Positions 1 to 11,966 of a stretch of DNA of 64,000 bases are shown in pieces. Position 1 is the stretch's first letter; every line of letters begins with the position of its first letter. A program made the translations under genes and the position numbers. The stretch comes from Humulus lupulus (taxonomy: Eukaryota > Streptophyta > Magnoliopsida > Rosales > Cannabaceae): assembly GCF_963169125.1 (NCBI RefSeq), contig NC_084798.1, positions 168,731,980 to 168,795,979 of the forward strand, given 5' to 3'. Under the pieces are notes generated by a model, which saw only the letters and a list, made by a program, of their open reading frames with translations, had not been told where the DNA came from and made no database searches.

Positions 1-396
1 GAAGTCTCTTTCTAGAAGTCCTAATTACTAGAGTCTAATTTACAACCACAGTACTAACAACTTAAAAGAAAGAAAAGCAAAATAATTCAAATAGAGAATA
101 TACTTACACCACTGTGAGGTGAGATTTTCCAGTCTTTAGGATGTATGCGGAGGGTCCTTAGAATAATGAACAACCATCTATGATACCATTTGTAACAACA
201 CCATATTATATTCTCTTTGTAAAAATGACACCTAGTTCATATTTATTAGAAATATACAACTTTTGAGAAAAGTTCAGTGGGGCATTATCAAAACATGAAA
301 TTTTGGTGCAATTGTTGAAAATAAAATGTAGTGTCTTCATGCAGTTTTTTTTTTTAAAAAAAAAGATAAAGTCCCACTGTATCATAATAAATAAAA

Positions 397-666
397 CATA
401 AACCATAAAATAAAAGTCGATAAACATTCTTGGCATTTGTCTAGATCGTTTAATTGCTCATGGACACCCCGCGACATGCATGCTTAGACGTTGGAACTCC
501 CGACATCACCGTGTGACATAAAGATAATGTCCATAAACCATAAAATAAAAGTCCATAAACATTCTTGGCGTTTGTCTAGATCGTTTAATCACTCATGGAC
601 ACCCCGCGCCATACATGCTTAGACGTTAGAACTCCTGACATCCCAGTGCATGCCTAGTAAATGGTA
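397..666. repeat. Tandem duplication, about 135-bp unit, two copies
   Basis: Two adjacent units begin at 397 and 532. They share a stretch starting CATAAACCATAAAATAAAAG and another containing CTCATGGACACCCCGCG, with roughly 10% differences by eye. No coding function is visible. Confidence 0.75.
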
Positions 667-880
667 AATGGGTGAGTTAAAAGCCCAGTAAGGAAATACA
701 AATAAGAAAAGAAAACACAACATAAAAAAACACAAGCGACATATCTCATAAATTCTTAACATATTTTTCGTATAGTAATTATTATCAACATAACTCATAC
801 GAAAACATAAACATAATAACATAAGTCATAATCATAAACATAAGAATATATACAATATAAGCATCATCACACAACATATG

Positions 881-997
881 ATCATGACACCCCTATTTTC
901 CATGTCACATCCTGTGAAAACATAACCATAACAACAAAAGTTATAATCATAATCATGCATCACGTAATCATGACACCCGTATTGTCCATGTCACATC
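881..997. repeat. Short direct repeat, about 31 bp, spaced 86 bp
   Basis: ATCATGACACCCCTATT at 881 and ATCATGACACCCGTATT at 967 are each followed by TTCCATGTCACATC or TGTCCATGTCACATC. It resembles the small repeated modules found in the other gypsy-type LTRs of the window. Confidence 0.6.
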
Positions 998-2697
998 ATA
1001 CAGTTCTATAAGGTAACCAGTAAAAACATAAACCAGTAAATCCTCATCTATGAGGTAAACAGGAACTTTGGTCCTCGAATAACCTCACTGTGTCTGCCCT
1101 ATGGGTTACGTCACATCCTTAGTAACTCTTTTGTTGTGTCGCGTTCAGCACGCTAACAACCTACAAATTTTCATACAACATACAACCACATATACAAGAA
1201 AATTATCTCATAGCATAATAGCTCATTCATCTCATAACATAATAGCCTATACTTTTCATAACATCATTCATAGAAATTCTAGTTAACTTCCTTACCTCCA
1301 GTCTAAGCAAAAACAAAATAAATAAATATGTTCTTCACAACGAGCCTAGAATCACAACCAAACATTCGTATTAATATCAAGTAAGATTTACACATGCCCA
1401 AGAAAAATACCCCACATGTAATGCTCTGGTTAACCAAGACCATTACATTGCATGTTTAAAATAGCGACTAACTTGCTAAGCAAGTCATTTGAACTTAAAT
1501 GTGTAGTTAAAGACTAATTCAAGGTCAAGTACTAAAAGATTTGGTCAACAAAATGATTATTTTTCCGTAAAATATTAAGTTTATACACAGGTTCCCAAAA
1601 CCAGTTTACAGACTTGTAAAAGACAAATAGAATACAACTTAGCCGTCCTGAGTGGGAAAACAGGGTTTAACCCTAGTTCCTCCCATGCTATCCTAACCAT
1701 GGCGATCTAGCAGGCTACATATGTACACACCGCTCCTGAAGCTCTCCAACTCATGGCAGGTCTTGCTATTCCTTTTACCTACCTGCACCATGTAGCACCC
1801 GTGAGCCAAGGCTCAACAAGAAAACTTAAACCAACATGCACAACCAGGCAACAATATAAAGGCAGTAAACATAAATCATTAGATTCAATTAGCAATAGAA
1901 CATAAGTAACCAACCAACAGTGATATTCAGCTCAGTCAAATTCGTAAACCACACTCATCAATAAATAGAAATAATTAAGTGTGAACCACACTTCTGTTTA
2001 TGGTATAATATCCAGGCCCGATGCCCTTAGGCCGAGTCCCTTGGTCTCTTAGCCGGCCCCGACACCCGTAGGCCAGGCTGCGTTCCGCCCGCTTGCTATC
2101 GGCCCCCGACACCCTTAGGTCAGCCTGCAAACAGATAAAATCACAAATGCACAATGCATAAAAAGTAATCAATGCCAGCATTTACAAGCATGCCCATCCA
2201 GATATTTTTAGCTACAGATATGTTCATATTCATAGTATATTCATTAACTAGGGATTTAAGCCCCACTCACAACCCGGATGCAGCTTTCTTACCTCAATTC
2301 CCGAGCAACTAGTGTGTGGCATCCCCAAGCACGATATCTAATCATGTGCCCTTGCGGTATAACCTAGTCACAATGCCATAATGGATAACCATTAAAATTC
2401 TAAATCAGTTAAGACTTTTGAATAATATACTAGCCTCCAGGACGTCGAGTTCTACTAAACCGGGTAATCAAATTCGTTTCGAGCGCTTAGATTTATGTTC
2501 CCGAGCTAACAAGAATGTTTTGGCTAAGTTTCCTATGTGGCCCGTGGCCTGGCCCTAAGGGTCGCGACGCACCCCAAGTCAGAGGCGTCAGCCTCAACCC
2601 TTACAGGCATACAAACCGTGACTTGCCCCTTTTGGGTCACGACGCACAAATGAGACAGCAAACCTCCATGGCTTCTGGGGTCACACGGGCCGCGGTG

Positions 2698-3312
2698 TGT
2701 CACGGGCCGCCTATTTGGGGACTCCAAGTAGACGGAATGTGTGGCACTTGCAGACACTTCAAGCTAGCAAGTCAGCCTACAACACACACCTGCGGGCAAA
2801 CAAACTAAGTGGTTAGCCACAAACACATCTCGAACATGCAACGGGAAATAACGAAGTATGAGCAAGCACAAAGCAAGTCATTCCTTGGAACTTCCACACA
2901 ACACAAAGCACACAACAAGGAAAGTGGCACGCGATGGCCCAACAAAGATGACAAACAAGTAACACATAGACAATAAGGAAGCATACAAGGGCAAGTATGG
3001 ATAAACATTGTTTTATTAATATATAGCCTTGATAGGGCAAGGGAGTACACAGCTTTGGCCCCTATCTGCTGGTGGCCATGGTGCTTCCCTAAGTCACCAG
3101 GTCACCTCCCCCTAAGGAGCCTTCTAGGGATACAAGGTCTTCCCAGTAACATATATGATTTTTGTCTGGGAGACATATGCATAATTAAAAAATTGCCACT
3201 ACCCTACCCCATGAGGTTGCTTGGTGCAAGACTTGACTAATGATCAAGCACCAAGGCATGCTCACTTACAAAATGGCCCTATGTGGGTGTGCCAAAGTGG
3301 CAGCACGCCACA
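2698..3312 (-). repeat. Element B, 3' LTR
   Basis: It starts TGTCACGGGCCGCC and ends GGCAGCACGCCACA. It is followed directly by the polypurine tract, as expected for the 3' LTR of a minus-strand element. Confidence 0.92.
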
Positions 3313-3321
3313 CTCCCCCCC
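3313..3321 (-). promoter_or_regulatory. Element B polypurine tract
   Basis: CTCCCCCCC on the plus strand reads GGGGGGGAG in sense, touching the 3' LTR. It is the plus-strand DNA priming site. Confidence 0.75.
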
Positions 3322-3323
3322 AC

Positions 3324-3767
3324 TCAATTCTTCGACGTCCTCGATGAAGTAGCTTGTAGATCTTCAATCTTCTGCATGAGCTTCTTCAAGTCTTCTGCCC
3401 TCTCCCAGCTGATCTCATCATCTGCGAGCCCCTTCCATTTTACCAGATACTCCTTATGCTTTTTACTATCAGTGGTGACCATCCTATCCGCCAGGATTTC
3501 TTCAGGTTGACGCTTGCTCCTTGGTTGAATGATGACTCTTTCTCTGGTTAACTGGTTGCACTCTGGATTTGTTGGATCTTCATGATACGGCTTCAAGTTG
3601 CTGACGTGAAGGACCAGGTGTATCTTCATCCATGCTGGTAGGTCGACTTTGTAGGAAGTTAGGCCAACTTTTGAGATGATTGAGACCGGACCCTCGTACT
3701 TGTGAACGAGTTTGATGTCTTTGTCCCCTCGGAATCTCAACTGTTCGGGCCTCAGCTTGATTAACAC
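3324..3767 (-). pseudogene. Element B integrase C-terminus with chromodomain (fragment)
   Basis: A 147-residue open stretch. Residues about 1-60 resemble the integrase C-terminal region (KLVHKYEGPVSIISKVG, then LPAWMKIHLVLHVSNLKPY). Residues about 92-133 form a chromodomain with YLVKWKGL and ISWERAEDL, including aromatic positions used to hold methylated histone tails. In chromoviruses this domain steers integration toward heterochromatin. It is separated from the integrase core by frameshifts between 3768 and 4053 and is the best preserved end of the pol gene. Confidence 0.88.
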
Positions 3768-4053
3768 TAAGTCACCTGCTTTGAACTCCAGTGGTCTGCG
3801 CTTCTAATCTGTCCACTTCTTCATTCTTCTTGATGCTTTTTCTAAATAAGCTCGGGCAATCTCTGTTGTTTTCTTCCAGTCTTTTGTGAAGTGAAAGGCT
3901 CGCGGGTTCCGACTGCGGTATTCGTCCACTGTGTGGGGCAATAGTGGCTGCTGTCCATTAACTGCTGTCCATTAACAACTTCAAAAGGGCTCTTATTAGA
4001 TGAAGAACTCTTTTGAGAGTTGAAGAAAATTGAGCTACATTGAGTAGTTGCTG

Positions 4054-4455
4054 CTAGTTCTTTTGATTGGCATTGACAAAGTTGCGCAAGTACTCCTCCA
4101 ACATCCCTTTGAATCTTTCTGTCTGCCCATCTGTCTGTGGATGGTAGCTCGAGGATATGTTCAATTGTGACCCCAAGAGACTAAATAGTTTGGACCAAAA
4201 GGTCCCCGTGAATCTTCCATCTCGGTCACTAACAATGTTTTGGGGCACTCCCCAATATTTGACAATATGCTTGAAGAATTGTCTTGCTGTCTCTTCTGCT
4301 GAACAGTACTTCGACACCGGGATGAATGTTGCATACTTTGAGAATCTGTCCACGACCACCAAGATCGCACTTAAATCCCCTGTCTTCAGTAGGCTGGTTA
4401 TAAAGTCAAGCGACATACTCTCCCATGGTCGGCTTGGGACTCGCAATGGCTCCAA
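4054..4455 (-). pseudogene. Element B integrase catalytic core (fragment)
   Basis: A DDE-type integrase core that would join element cDNA to the host chromosome. Visible landmarks are MSLDFITSL (first Asp), VSDRDGRFTGTFW (second Asp) and SSYHPQTDGQTERFKGMLEEYL (Glu region). Upstream, the zinc-binding part is split across frames between about 4456 and 4880. The stretch ends before the C-terminal domain because of a frame break, so it cannot make a whole integrase. Confidence 0.88.
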
Positions 4456-4880
4456 AAACCCAGGTGTCTTGTTCCTTTCGCCTTGTCTTGCTGACAGACG
4501 AGATAGGTCTTGGTGTACTCTACTACATCATCTCGCATTTGTGGCTAGTAGTATCCCTGCTTCAAATGGGCATGCGTTCTCTGCCACCCTGGATGACCTA
4601 CCCACAAGGTGTCATGATACTCGCTTAGTAATGTCTTCCGCAAATCTCCAGCTTTCAGAACATACAAGCGGCCCTCTTTGTCCCACAGAAGATCATTCTC
4701 TGCCCAGAACTAGCGAGTCTTGACTTCTTTCACGAGCTTCAGGATGGTTCTGACAACCAGGTCTTTCTCCAGGTTTTCTTTGATGCGCTCCTTGAGTGGA
4801 GTGTTCACCACGCTAGCCGAAAAACTTGCCAAGATCTTTATAGTCGCCAATTTTTCTTTGCGACTCAAGGCATCAGCTGC

Positions 4881-5330
4881 CTAGTTCAAGCGTCCTGCCT
4901 TGTGCTCAAAACATAAGTCGAATTCTGCCACGAACTCTTGCCATCGAGCCTGCTTAGGGGTCAGTTTCGGCTGTGTAAGGAAATGACTAACCACTGCATT
5001 ATCTGTCTTCACCACAAACTTTGACCCCAGCAAGTAATGTCTCCACACTCGCAAGCAATGGATAACCGCGAGGAGTTCCTTCTCCTGGGCAGTATACTGC
5101 CTCTCAGCTTCAGACAGCTTGTGACTCTCATATGCTACTGGGTGGTCTTCTTGTACCTGTACCCCTCCCAAAGCATAATTTGATTCATCTGTCTGTACTT
5201 TGAAGGGCTTGCTAACGTCTGGCAAGGCAACAACAGGATCCTTCATCATGGCTTCCTTCAAACTCCTGAATGCTTCAGCACACTTGTCAGTCCATGCCCA
5301 AGTCACACCCTTTTTCAGTAGCTCGGTCAA
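4881..5330 (-). pseudogene. Element B RNase H (fragment)
   Basis: Ty3/gypsy RNase H, in the same frame as the reverse transcriptase and parted from it by a stop at 5343-5345. Landmarks are QTDESNYALGGVQVQ (catalytic Asp strand), AQEKELLAVIHCLRVWRHYL (Glu helix) and KTDNAVVSHFL (Asp). It ends at FEHKAGRLN followed by a stop, where intact relatives go on into the spacer before integrase. Confidence 0.88.
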
Positions 5331-5342
5331 GGGTGTCGCTCT

Positions 5343-6173
5343 TTATGAGTAGCCGTCCACAAATCGCCTATAGTAGTTGGCTAGGCCCAAGAAAGAGCAG
5401 ATTTCTTTCATGTTTGTGGGGGCTTTCCATTCTTGGATTGCCCTCACTTTCTCCAGATCCATACGAATTTGGCCACGTTCCACAACGTGGCCTAGGAGCT
5501 TGATGCTCTCCTGTGCAAATGAGCATTTCTCGCGCTTCACATATAGTTGGTTCTCTCTTAACCTCTGAAACACTTGAGCCAAGTGTTCTTGATGCTCGTC
5601 AATTGTGGCGCTATAAACCACGATATCATCCAAGTACACCACCACAAACTTATCTAGATACTCGTGGAATACTTGGTTCATCGGTGTGCAGAAAGTGGCA
5701 GGTGCATTTGTCAACCCAAACGGCATTACTCGAAACTCAAATGCTCCATATCGAGTAATGCACGTTGTCTTTGGTTCATCCCCATCTGTGATCCTCACCT
5801 GATAATAGCCTGATCTCAGGTCCAACTTTGTGAAATATTTGGCTCCACTTAGCTGGTCAAACAAATCAGCGATCAGAGGGATGGGGTAGGTGTTGCAAAC
5901 TGTCACCTTGTTGAGAGCCCTATAATCAATGCATAGTCTCAAGCTCCCATTGTGTTTCTTCCAGAATAGCATAGGTGCGCCAAATGGCGCCTTTGATGAT
6001 CTGATGAAGCCTGCCTCCAATAACTCATTTAGTTGCTTCCTCAACTCTTCTAGCTCAGGGGGTGCCATTCTGTAAAGCGCTTTTGTTGGAGGTTTCACTC
6101 TCGGCACCAGCTCTATCTGGTGATCAATCCCCCTTCTTGGCGGCAAGGCTTTGGGGAGTTTATCTGTCCCCAT
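5343..6173 (-). pseudogene. Element B reverse transcriptase (fragment)
   Basis: The largest open stretch of element B, 276 residues, covering most of the polymerase. Landmarks are HQIELVPR near the N-terminus, [46 protein letters not shown] and the active-site box [11 protein letters not shown], ending at [14 protein letters not shown]. The catalytic Asp pair is intact. It is out of frame with the protease segment upstream (join near 6160-6173) and closed by a stop at 5343. Confidence 0.92.
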
Positions 6174-6684
6174 ACATCTTCAAGACCCTCGTAATTTCAA
6201 GTGGAACAATCTCTTCCACTATTTCTTCGAACACGGTGGGTACCGCTACATAAGCGGGCTCATGTTTCTTCACACCTTTCTTAAATTGTAAAGCTGATAG
6301 AAGCTTCACACCGGGGGGTGGTTTCACCTTTGCAGGCACCATTGAAGGAGTCTCTCCCATTATGAGCAAACTCCCAGTACCAGAAATTGGGATGGCACCT
6401 TTCTCGATTAGGAAGTCCAATCCCAAAACTACATCAAAGTCGTCCATATGGACCACCACTCAGTCAGTCTGCCCCTCCCATGTGTCGATCTTAACTTTTA
6501 CGTCCTTAGCCACTCCAGTTGTGGCCAAGGCCTTGGAGTTGACCGCTTTCATGCGACCTGCATCTTTCTCCAGTTTTAGTCCCAGTCGCTTGGCTTCGAG
6601 TTCTGAGATGAAGTTGTGGGTGGCGCTAGTATCAATCATCACGCTTTTGGCGGGCTTGTCATTGATGGTGGGATCCATGAACAT
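6160..6684 (-). pseudogene. Element B protease region (fragment, in-frame stop)
   Basis: Two pieces in one frame, 6684-6460 and 6459-6160, parted by a stop at 6460-6462. The aspartic protease motif reads VMIDTSATHNFI, where relatives have D-T/S-G-A-T; the catalytic Asp is present but the Gly after Thr is Ser. The second piece holds DFDVVLGLDFL, the flap-distal part of the fold. Gly-to-Ser next to the active Asp probably damages the enzyme. Confidence 0.82.
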
Positions 6685-7208
6685 TAGCCCCTTCCCCAGG
6701 GTCTTCTTCCCTTTTTCTCCATGCAGGTTCCCTTTTTCTTCAACAGGTGGACAGCGCCCATGTGCGCGTACTCTTCATCCTCCTCTTCTCCTTTGCACTG
6801 TTCTTCTTGGCCAATGAGGGCATTCAACTTGCCCATGTAAAGGAAAATTGTCGACTTACGTGGTCCTTTGTAGAGCCAACGAGCTAGCGACTTCCTCCCT
6901 GTAGCAGCATCTGTACCGCTAGAAGCACTGGACTCTGCTATCCTCTTCTCTCCCCCACTCTTGCCCTTCCATGACTTCCTAGACTTCTTACTCCAAGTGC
7001 TACTTGATCTGGTTGGAGGGGTAGCCCTCTTCGGCATGCTGCTCTTTGGAGTGTAGTCTGTCAAGCATTTAGCAGCAGCTTGAGCGGTGGCTAGGTCAGA
7101 CACACGCTGTCTCTCAAGTTCTTGCTTGGCCCGCGGTTTCAATCCCTTGAGGAAGTAGAAGAACCTGTCTACATTGGACATGTCCTTTATACTGAGCGTT
7201 AGTCCCAA
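6684..7208 (-). pseudogene. Element B gag, nucleocapsid end (decayed)
   Basis: The C-terminal half of gag: FYFLKGLKPRAKQELERQRV belongs to the capsid end, then a Lys/Arg/Ser-rich linker, then a segment where a CCHC zinc knuckle is expected (RWLYKGPRKSTIFLYMGKLN). The GKLN part matches the usual flank but the zinc-binding Cys and His residues are gone. It is frameshifted from the upstream gag piece. Confidence 0.75.
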
Positions 7209-7264
7209 AACTTCTTCACATATTCTCGGACTGTCCCGGCTTGTTTAAGCTCTCTCAATTGGCG

Positions 7265-7651
7265 TCAAGCCATGTAAGTGACATTTTCTGGCAGAAATTG
7301 TGTTTTCAGTTCTCTCTTCAAGTCTCCCCAAGATGTGATAGTGCATCTACCATTCTCAATGTCGTCATACTTTGTCCTCCACCACACCTTGGCATCCCCA
7401 GACAAGTACATGGTAGCCATAGCGACCTTTCCTTCTTCAAAATCGGCCCGCACGGCTCTAAAGTAGAGTTCCATGTAGAAGAGAAAATTTTCCAAGTCCT
7501 TTGCGTCTCTAGCCCTGTTATAGGGCCTCGGCTCAGGCACTTTAACTCGGCCATATTCCATACCTATCGGCCCCATTCCAGGTGCATTCCCAACCGCTCG
7601 CATGGTTAGGTTTACCTTTGTAGTTAGCTCAGTCATTTCTTCTCTGAGCAT
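7265..7651 (-). pseudogene. Element B gag, capsid part (fragment)
   Basis: A retrotransposon gag capsid region that would build the virus-like particle. It shows RDAKDLENFLFYMELYF, LSGDAKVWWRTKYDD and WGDLKRELKTQFLPENV, the classic gag helix motifs. Upstream, 7660-8000 holds a heptad-like, coiled-coil N-terminus (visible as IEALEKRVGE and LEKENDVLLSRIIALEQR) broken by further frame changes. Confidence 0.88.
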
Positions 7652-8000
7652 GCCAACTGCTTACCTACTGTCTTCCGTAGTGTCATTTATGGAAACTTGT
7701 TGTTCCTTCAGCATGCGCTCCACCGCCGCAATGCGCTCTTACCACCGAGGGGAAACATAAGTACTTGTTGGAGTATTTCTTTGCTCCAACGCGATTATTC
7801 TGGATAACAGAACATCATTTTCCTTCTCTAGCATAGCTATGCGATTGCTTGCATCTGACGATCCAGAGTTATGACATGCAGAGGAAAGATCCCTGACACT
7901 TTCGTCTAGGCCATCTGATTCCCCCACACGCTTCTCAAGTGCTTCAATCCTCTGAGTGTTGCTCACCATTAGTGTGTTTTTCCAAGCTTTCTCTAACCTA

Positions 8001-8012
8001 TCTCTAATACCA
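8001..8012 (-). promoter_or_regulatory. Element B primer-binding site
   Basis: In sense it reads TGGTATTAGAGA, two bases beyond the 5' LTR. It matches the tRNA-iMet site TGGTATCAGAGC with two changes. Confidence 0.75.
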
Positions 8013-8453
8013 ACTGTCACGGGCCAACTATTTGGGGACTCCAAGTAGACGGAACATGTGGCACTAGCAGACACTTCAAGCTATCAAGTCAGCCTACAAC
8101 ACACACCTGCGGGCAAACAAACTCAGTGGTTAGCCACAAACGCATCTTGGACATGCAACGGGAAATAAGGAAGTATGAGCAAGCACAAATCAAGTCATTC
8201 CTTGGAACGTCCACACAACACAAAGCACACAACAAGGCAAGTGGTACGCGATGGCCCAAGGAAGATGACAAACAAGTAGCACATAGAAAATAAGGAAGCA
8301 TACAAGGGCAAGTATGGATAAACATCGTTTTATTAATATATAGCCTTGATAGGACAAGGGAGTACACAGCTTTGACCCCTATCTGCTGTTGGCCATGGTG
8401 CTTCCCTAAGTCACTAGATCACCTCCCCTTAAGAAGCCTTCTAGGGATACAAG

Positions 8454-9488
8454 TGTTATATTATTTCATATAATATCATATTAGATTAAATAATGTGACA
8501 AAATGTGATTTGTCACACCTTGTAACATATTATTGAGAGTCACCAAAATTAGACACATGTGTGTGCCCTAATGTGACATATTTTGGAGTTACAAAATCAG
8601 TTACAAATTTGTAACTCCCAAATATTACCCAATAATGTGTATATTATATGTTACACATTTGAGATTGGATTTCACAAAGTCATGATGATATATGACTGTT
8701 GGAGACATGTTTTTAACTCCCAATAGGTGTTTGGAGGTTACAAAATCATGTGGGAAAGGATTTGGGACGTTTTGGAACGTTTTGGAAAAATGACTATTTT
8801 GTGCTGAAAATGGCCTGTGGCCGCGGCCTAGGAGACAGAAGCTAGTGGCCGCAGCCACTGAAAAGTCGTGGCCGCGGCTAGTGAGGCTGACAGCCTATGT
8901 GAATTTTCAATTTTTTCCAAATTGAACGGTTCTAACATCTCAAATAACTCCCAAATCTCAATTTTAATTCCATAAACATCCAATTAAACATTGGTAACAG
9001 CCATGAGGGTTGGTGGAATTTGAAATTCAAAGGGGTATCTCAAACTCTATAAATAGGAGCCTAATGCTCACTTGTAAGACACACCATTTTTCATCCACAA
9101 AGCACTTGGCTGAAAAATACACCTTGAGGCTTGATAATTCCAGAGAGATATTTCCTAGAGAGATCCCTTAGTGCTTAGAGAATAGGGGGAAATAAGTTTT
9201 TGGACAAAGGTCTTGAACCTTGTTCAATTTGGTGATCCCCACTACTCTACTCTTTGGTTGTGTGAGAGTTTATTTGTGTTTTCATTCTTTTGTTCTTCTT
9301 ATTTACTTGTATTATTATAGTATTGAGTTTGTAATCTTCTTCTTCTACATCTTTTTATTTACTTGTATTTTGGGCAATTAAGTTGTAATACTTATTTAAT
9401 CAATATTATCTTGTCCATTGTATTTTTGCATAGAGTTGTATTTGGTTTTTCCATAATTCCATTGAGCAATAATATATATTCTCTAACA
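8454..9488 (+). repeat. Element C, 5' LTR
   Basis: Bounded by TGTTATATTATTTC and ATTCTCTAACA. It holds dyad words (GTGGCCGCGGCC-like) at 8817-8883, a TATA box at 9048 and a T-rich 3' part. Confidence 0.92.
9048..9055 (+). promoter_or_regulatory. Element C LTR TATA box
   Basis: TATAAATA in the context ACTCTATAAATAGGAGCC. The same core is in the right LTR (12552-12559) and, reversed, in the solo copy (37208-37215). It sets transcription start near 9080. Confidence 0.7.
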
Positions 9489-11956
9489 ATCAAAATCTTA
9501 GTTTCCTTTTCAATGGAAGGAGAAACCATGGAGATCATATGAGGATCCAACTTTGAAAAGATGGTAAGATAAGGTAATGTTCTTCTTTGGTTTTCTTAGA
9601 AGATCTAATGGTTTTCATATAGTGATAGAAATGAGAAGAAGAAAAGTTTATAAATGAGATTCATTGTTTTCTCATCTCCTTTGTTTTTTAGTGGTTAGAT
9701 TAGAAGATAATATAATATCTTGAGTTTTTGTTATATGTGATCAACATGTAAATAATCTAATAGATTATTGGGTAGTATGCTAGCATGTCATAGAACTTAT
9801 TTTGTGTTAATGGGAAATTATTAGAATGACAACTATGAGTTTTATATGACATGTATAAATAAATTGATTTTGTGAATCAATAGAAATGTGAAATCATATG
9901 TGTATATTTGTAATTCATGTTTTCATATTAATAAAGAGCCATATTAGTATGATATTAGTCATGTATGTTGACAACTATGTGAAATTATAATCATGCAAAC
10001 ATTTGTGAGATGTTAATATGTTTATCCTATATTATTGCAATGTGATGAGTTACCATTTATTTGGTAAATAAAAGAATAATTTGAGAAATTAAAATTCTCA
10101 ATTAAAGTGTTGAGCATCTCAATTATGAGATAAGAAAAGATGAACCTAAGGGAGTTACATCTTTTGATAAGTGTCTTGCCATTGCAAGAAAAATGAATCA
10201 AAGTGGATTCAAAAATTGTGGGATGACATATTGACTCAATAGACTTATAGTCTAGAGTGTGGTCAAATAAAATATATTTGAGAATTATTTAGTGACAATA
10301 ATTCTTAAATATTCAACGAGGAGACATTTTCAAAATTGGAGAAGCAATTTTGAATCTTTACATCAATGGTGAATAAAAGAGAACTTTATTCATTTTGGTT
10401 AAAGATGGCGATATGTTTAAATTAATCTCGATGAGGAGATAATTTTAAACAAAACATAAGAAATCAAAGTGTTTAAATAAATCAATGAGGGTTTATTTTC
10501 TTTGATTTAAAGTGTTTAAAAAATTGACATTTTCATTTTCATTTTGATGAGAAAATCAATGGATGTCAAATTGATGTTTTCAAAAGAATCTCAAAGAGAC
10601 TCTTAGAAAATACACAAAAGTTGTTTAAGTGATTTTGAGATTATTTAGACAACTAAAAGTAAAAGTTGCTTTGAAAGAAATGTGTCTTGCTTTAGCAAGT
10701 AAATGAATCAAGATAAACATTGAGGTTTTTATCTTGATCTATTGAGTGTTTATCATGAAGCTTAAGGACTCACAATGAACTTTGAGAATCATAGGTCTAG
10801 ATTTATCTTGGAGGATAAATGACTTATTACAAATGAAGAGATTTCTATTTTAAAGTGACATTTTATTGTCACTATATGAGAAATGTGGGGGTGATGCTCC
10901 AAAGTTAATCAATTTATTTTGTTGTTAATTAATTGATTAATTTGGTCATCCTATCAAATAGGTGATTTGGAATTCCACATTTTAAATCACATTGGCTATA
11001 TGTGTATAGAATGGATAAATCTAGACATGCTTGGTGTCTAAAGTTACTGTTTGTAATATTTTGATTCAAGAAGGAATCAATTTAAAGGAAAACTTAGAAA
11101 CAAAGAGATTTCTAGAATTAATATTCAAATGCTTATCTTGGATATTAAACTATAATATAGTACGGGTGTTGACTATGGTCAAAATCACTATTTTAAAGGG
11201 GTAACTATTTTAATCAAACTATGGCTAGCAACAAAGTTTGAATAAAATAATAAGAGTGTCTAAGTATGCATACATGAGAAAAGAAATGATTCAAATGGAA
11301 TCAATTTTACATCTCAAGAGATGGGACTTAGACTCCCTAAAGAGATTTACGGTTGATGGTAACCTATCTTAATACTAGTCACCAAACTAGTATTAGGTTC
11401 AATAGGTAATAACAAGTCAATCAAGTGAATAGATAGTAGTACTCAAATTTTGTCCCATCTGAGATATGAGTACTAGTGTGTTACCAAAATGAGGGTTAAA
11501 ACCGAAAGGTTTTTTAATAGAACTCAGTCTTGAAAAAACAAGTATTTTAGGGTAACAAAATACTGTAAGAGTTCTACCTATATAGACCTAGGGGTGGTGC
11601 TGCCCTTCATGAGAATTGGGAGTCATTCTCAAGAAAAGTCTATGAATGGAATGTGCACATGGCCATTAACAGTGCAAAAGCGAGACATTGAGGTCTCAAG
11701 TGAACATAGCAAAGGTGTGTGTGTTATCACCGGTTTGTTATCAAGGGATAGTGGTTCAATGCTTCGGCAACCAAAATTTCAACAAACTTTGTGATAATTA
11801 CACTAAGGTAAAATTCAAGTCGAAAGACATTTTACTTTATCCACCAATGCAAAGGTTTCTATAGAGAGTGATTATTTAATCAAGTGGGGGAATATTATAT
11901 TATAATATAATGTTTGATTGATTAAATAAGTGTTACAAAAAGTGATTATTTAATCT
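9489..11956 (+). other. Element C internal region, non-coding
   Basis: AT-rich, stop-rich sequence in all frames with no recognisable gag or pol. Short phrases recur, such as GTGTCTTGCCATTGCAAG (about 10171) and GTGTCTTGCTTTAGCAAG (about 10681), and CGAGGAGACATTTT / CGATGAGGAGATAATTTT. These may be relics of duplication or RNA-structure elements needed for packaging; neither is shown. Confidence 0.7.
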
Positions 11957-11966
11957 AGTGGGGGAA
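11883..11966 (+). promoter_or_regulatory. Element C duplicated polypurine tract
   Basis: AGTGGGGGAA occurs at 11883-11892 and again at 11957-11966, the latter abutting the 3' LTR. The flanks are duplicated too (GTGATTATTTAATC before each, ATTATATT after each), period about 74 bp. Confidence 0.8.

Larger units (their letters stand above)
1..1416. other. LTR-like non-coding sequence (left part of an element split by A)
   Basis: AT-rich non-coding DNA with no believable gene. It holds short internal duplications and, at 1285-1300, a CTTACCTCC block that reads as GGAGGTAAG on the minus strand. Both traits recur in the gypsy-type LTRs of this window. It continues at 20775 once element A and one copy of its target duplication are removed. 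I infer it is part of an old gypsy-type LTR on the minus strand whose other end lies outside the window. Confidence 0.4.

Noticed and set aside
2515..3050. Overlapping open stretches at 2515-2808 and 2805-3050
   Set aside because: They span the A/B junction and LTR sequence. The same LTR region at 8089-8367 gives a different-length frame, as expected of non-coding DNA.
4157..7609. Plus-strand open stretches at 4157-4723, 6362-6817 and 7241-7609
   Set aside because: They lie opposite clearly recognisable integrase, protease and gag of element B, with no domain of their own.
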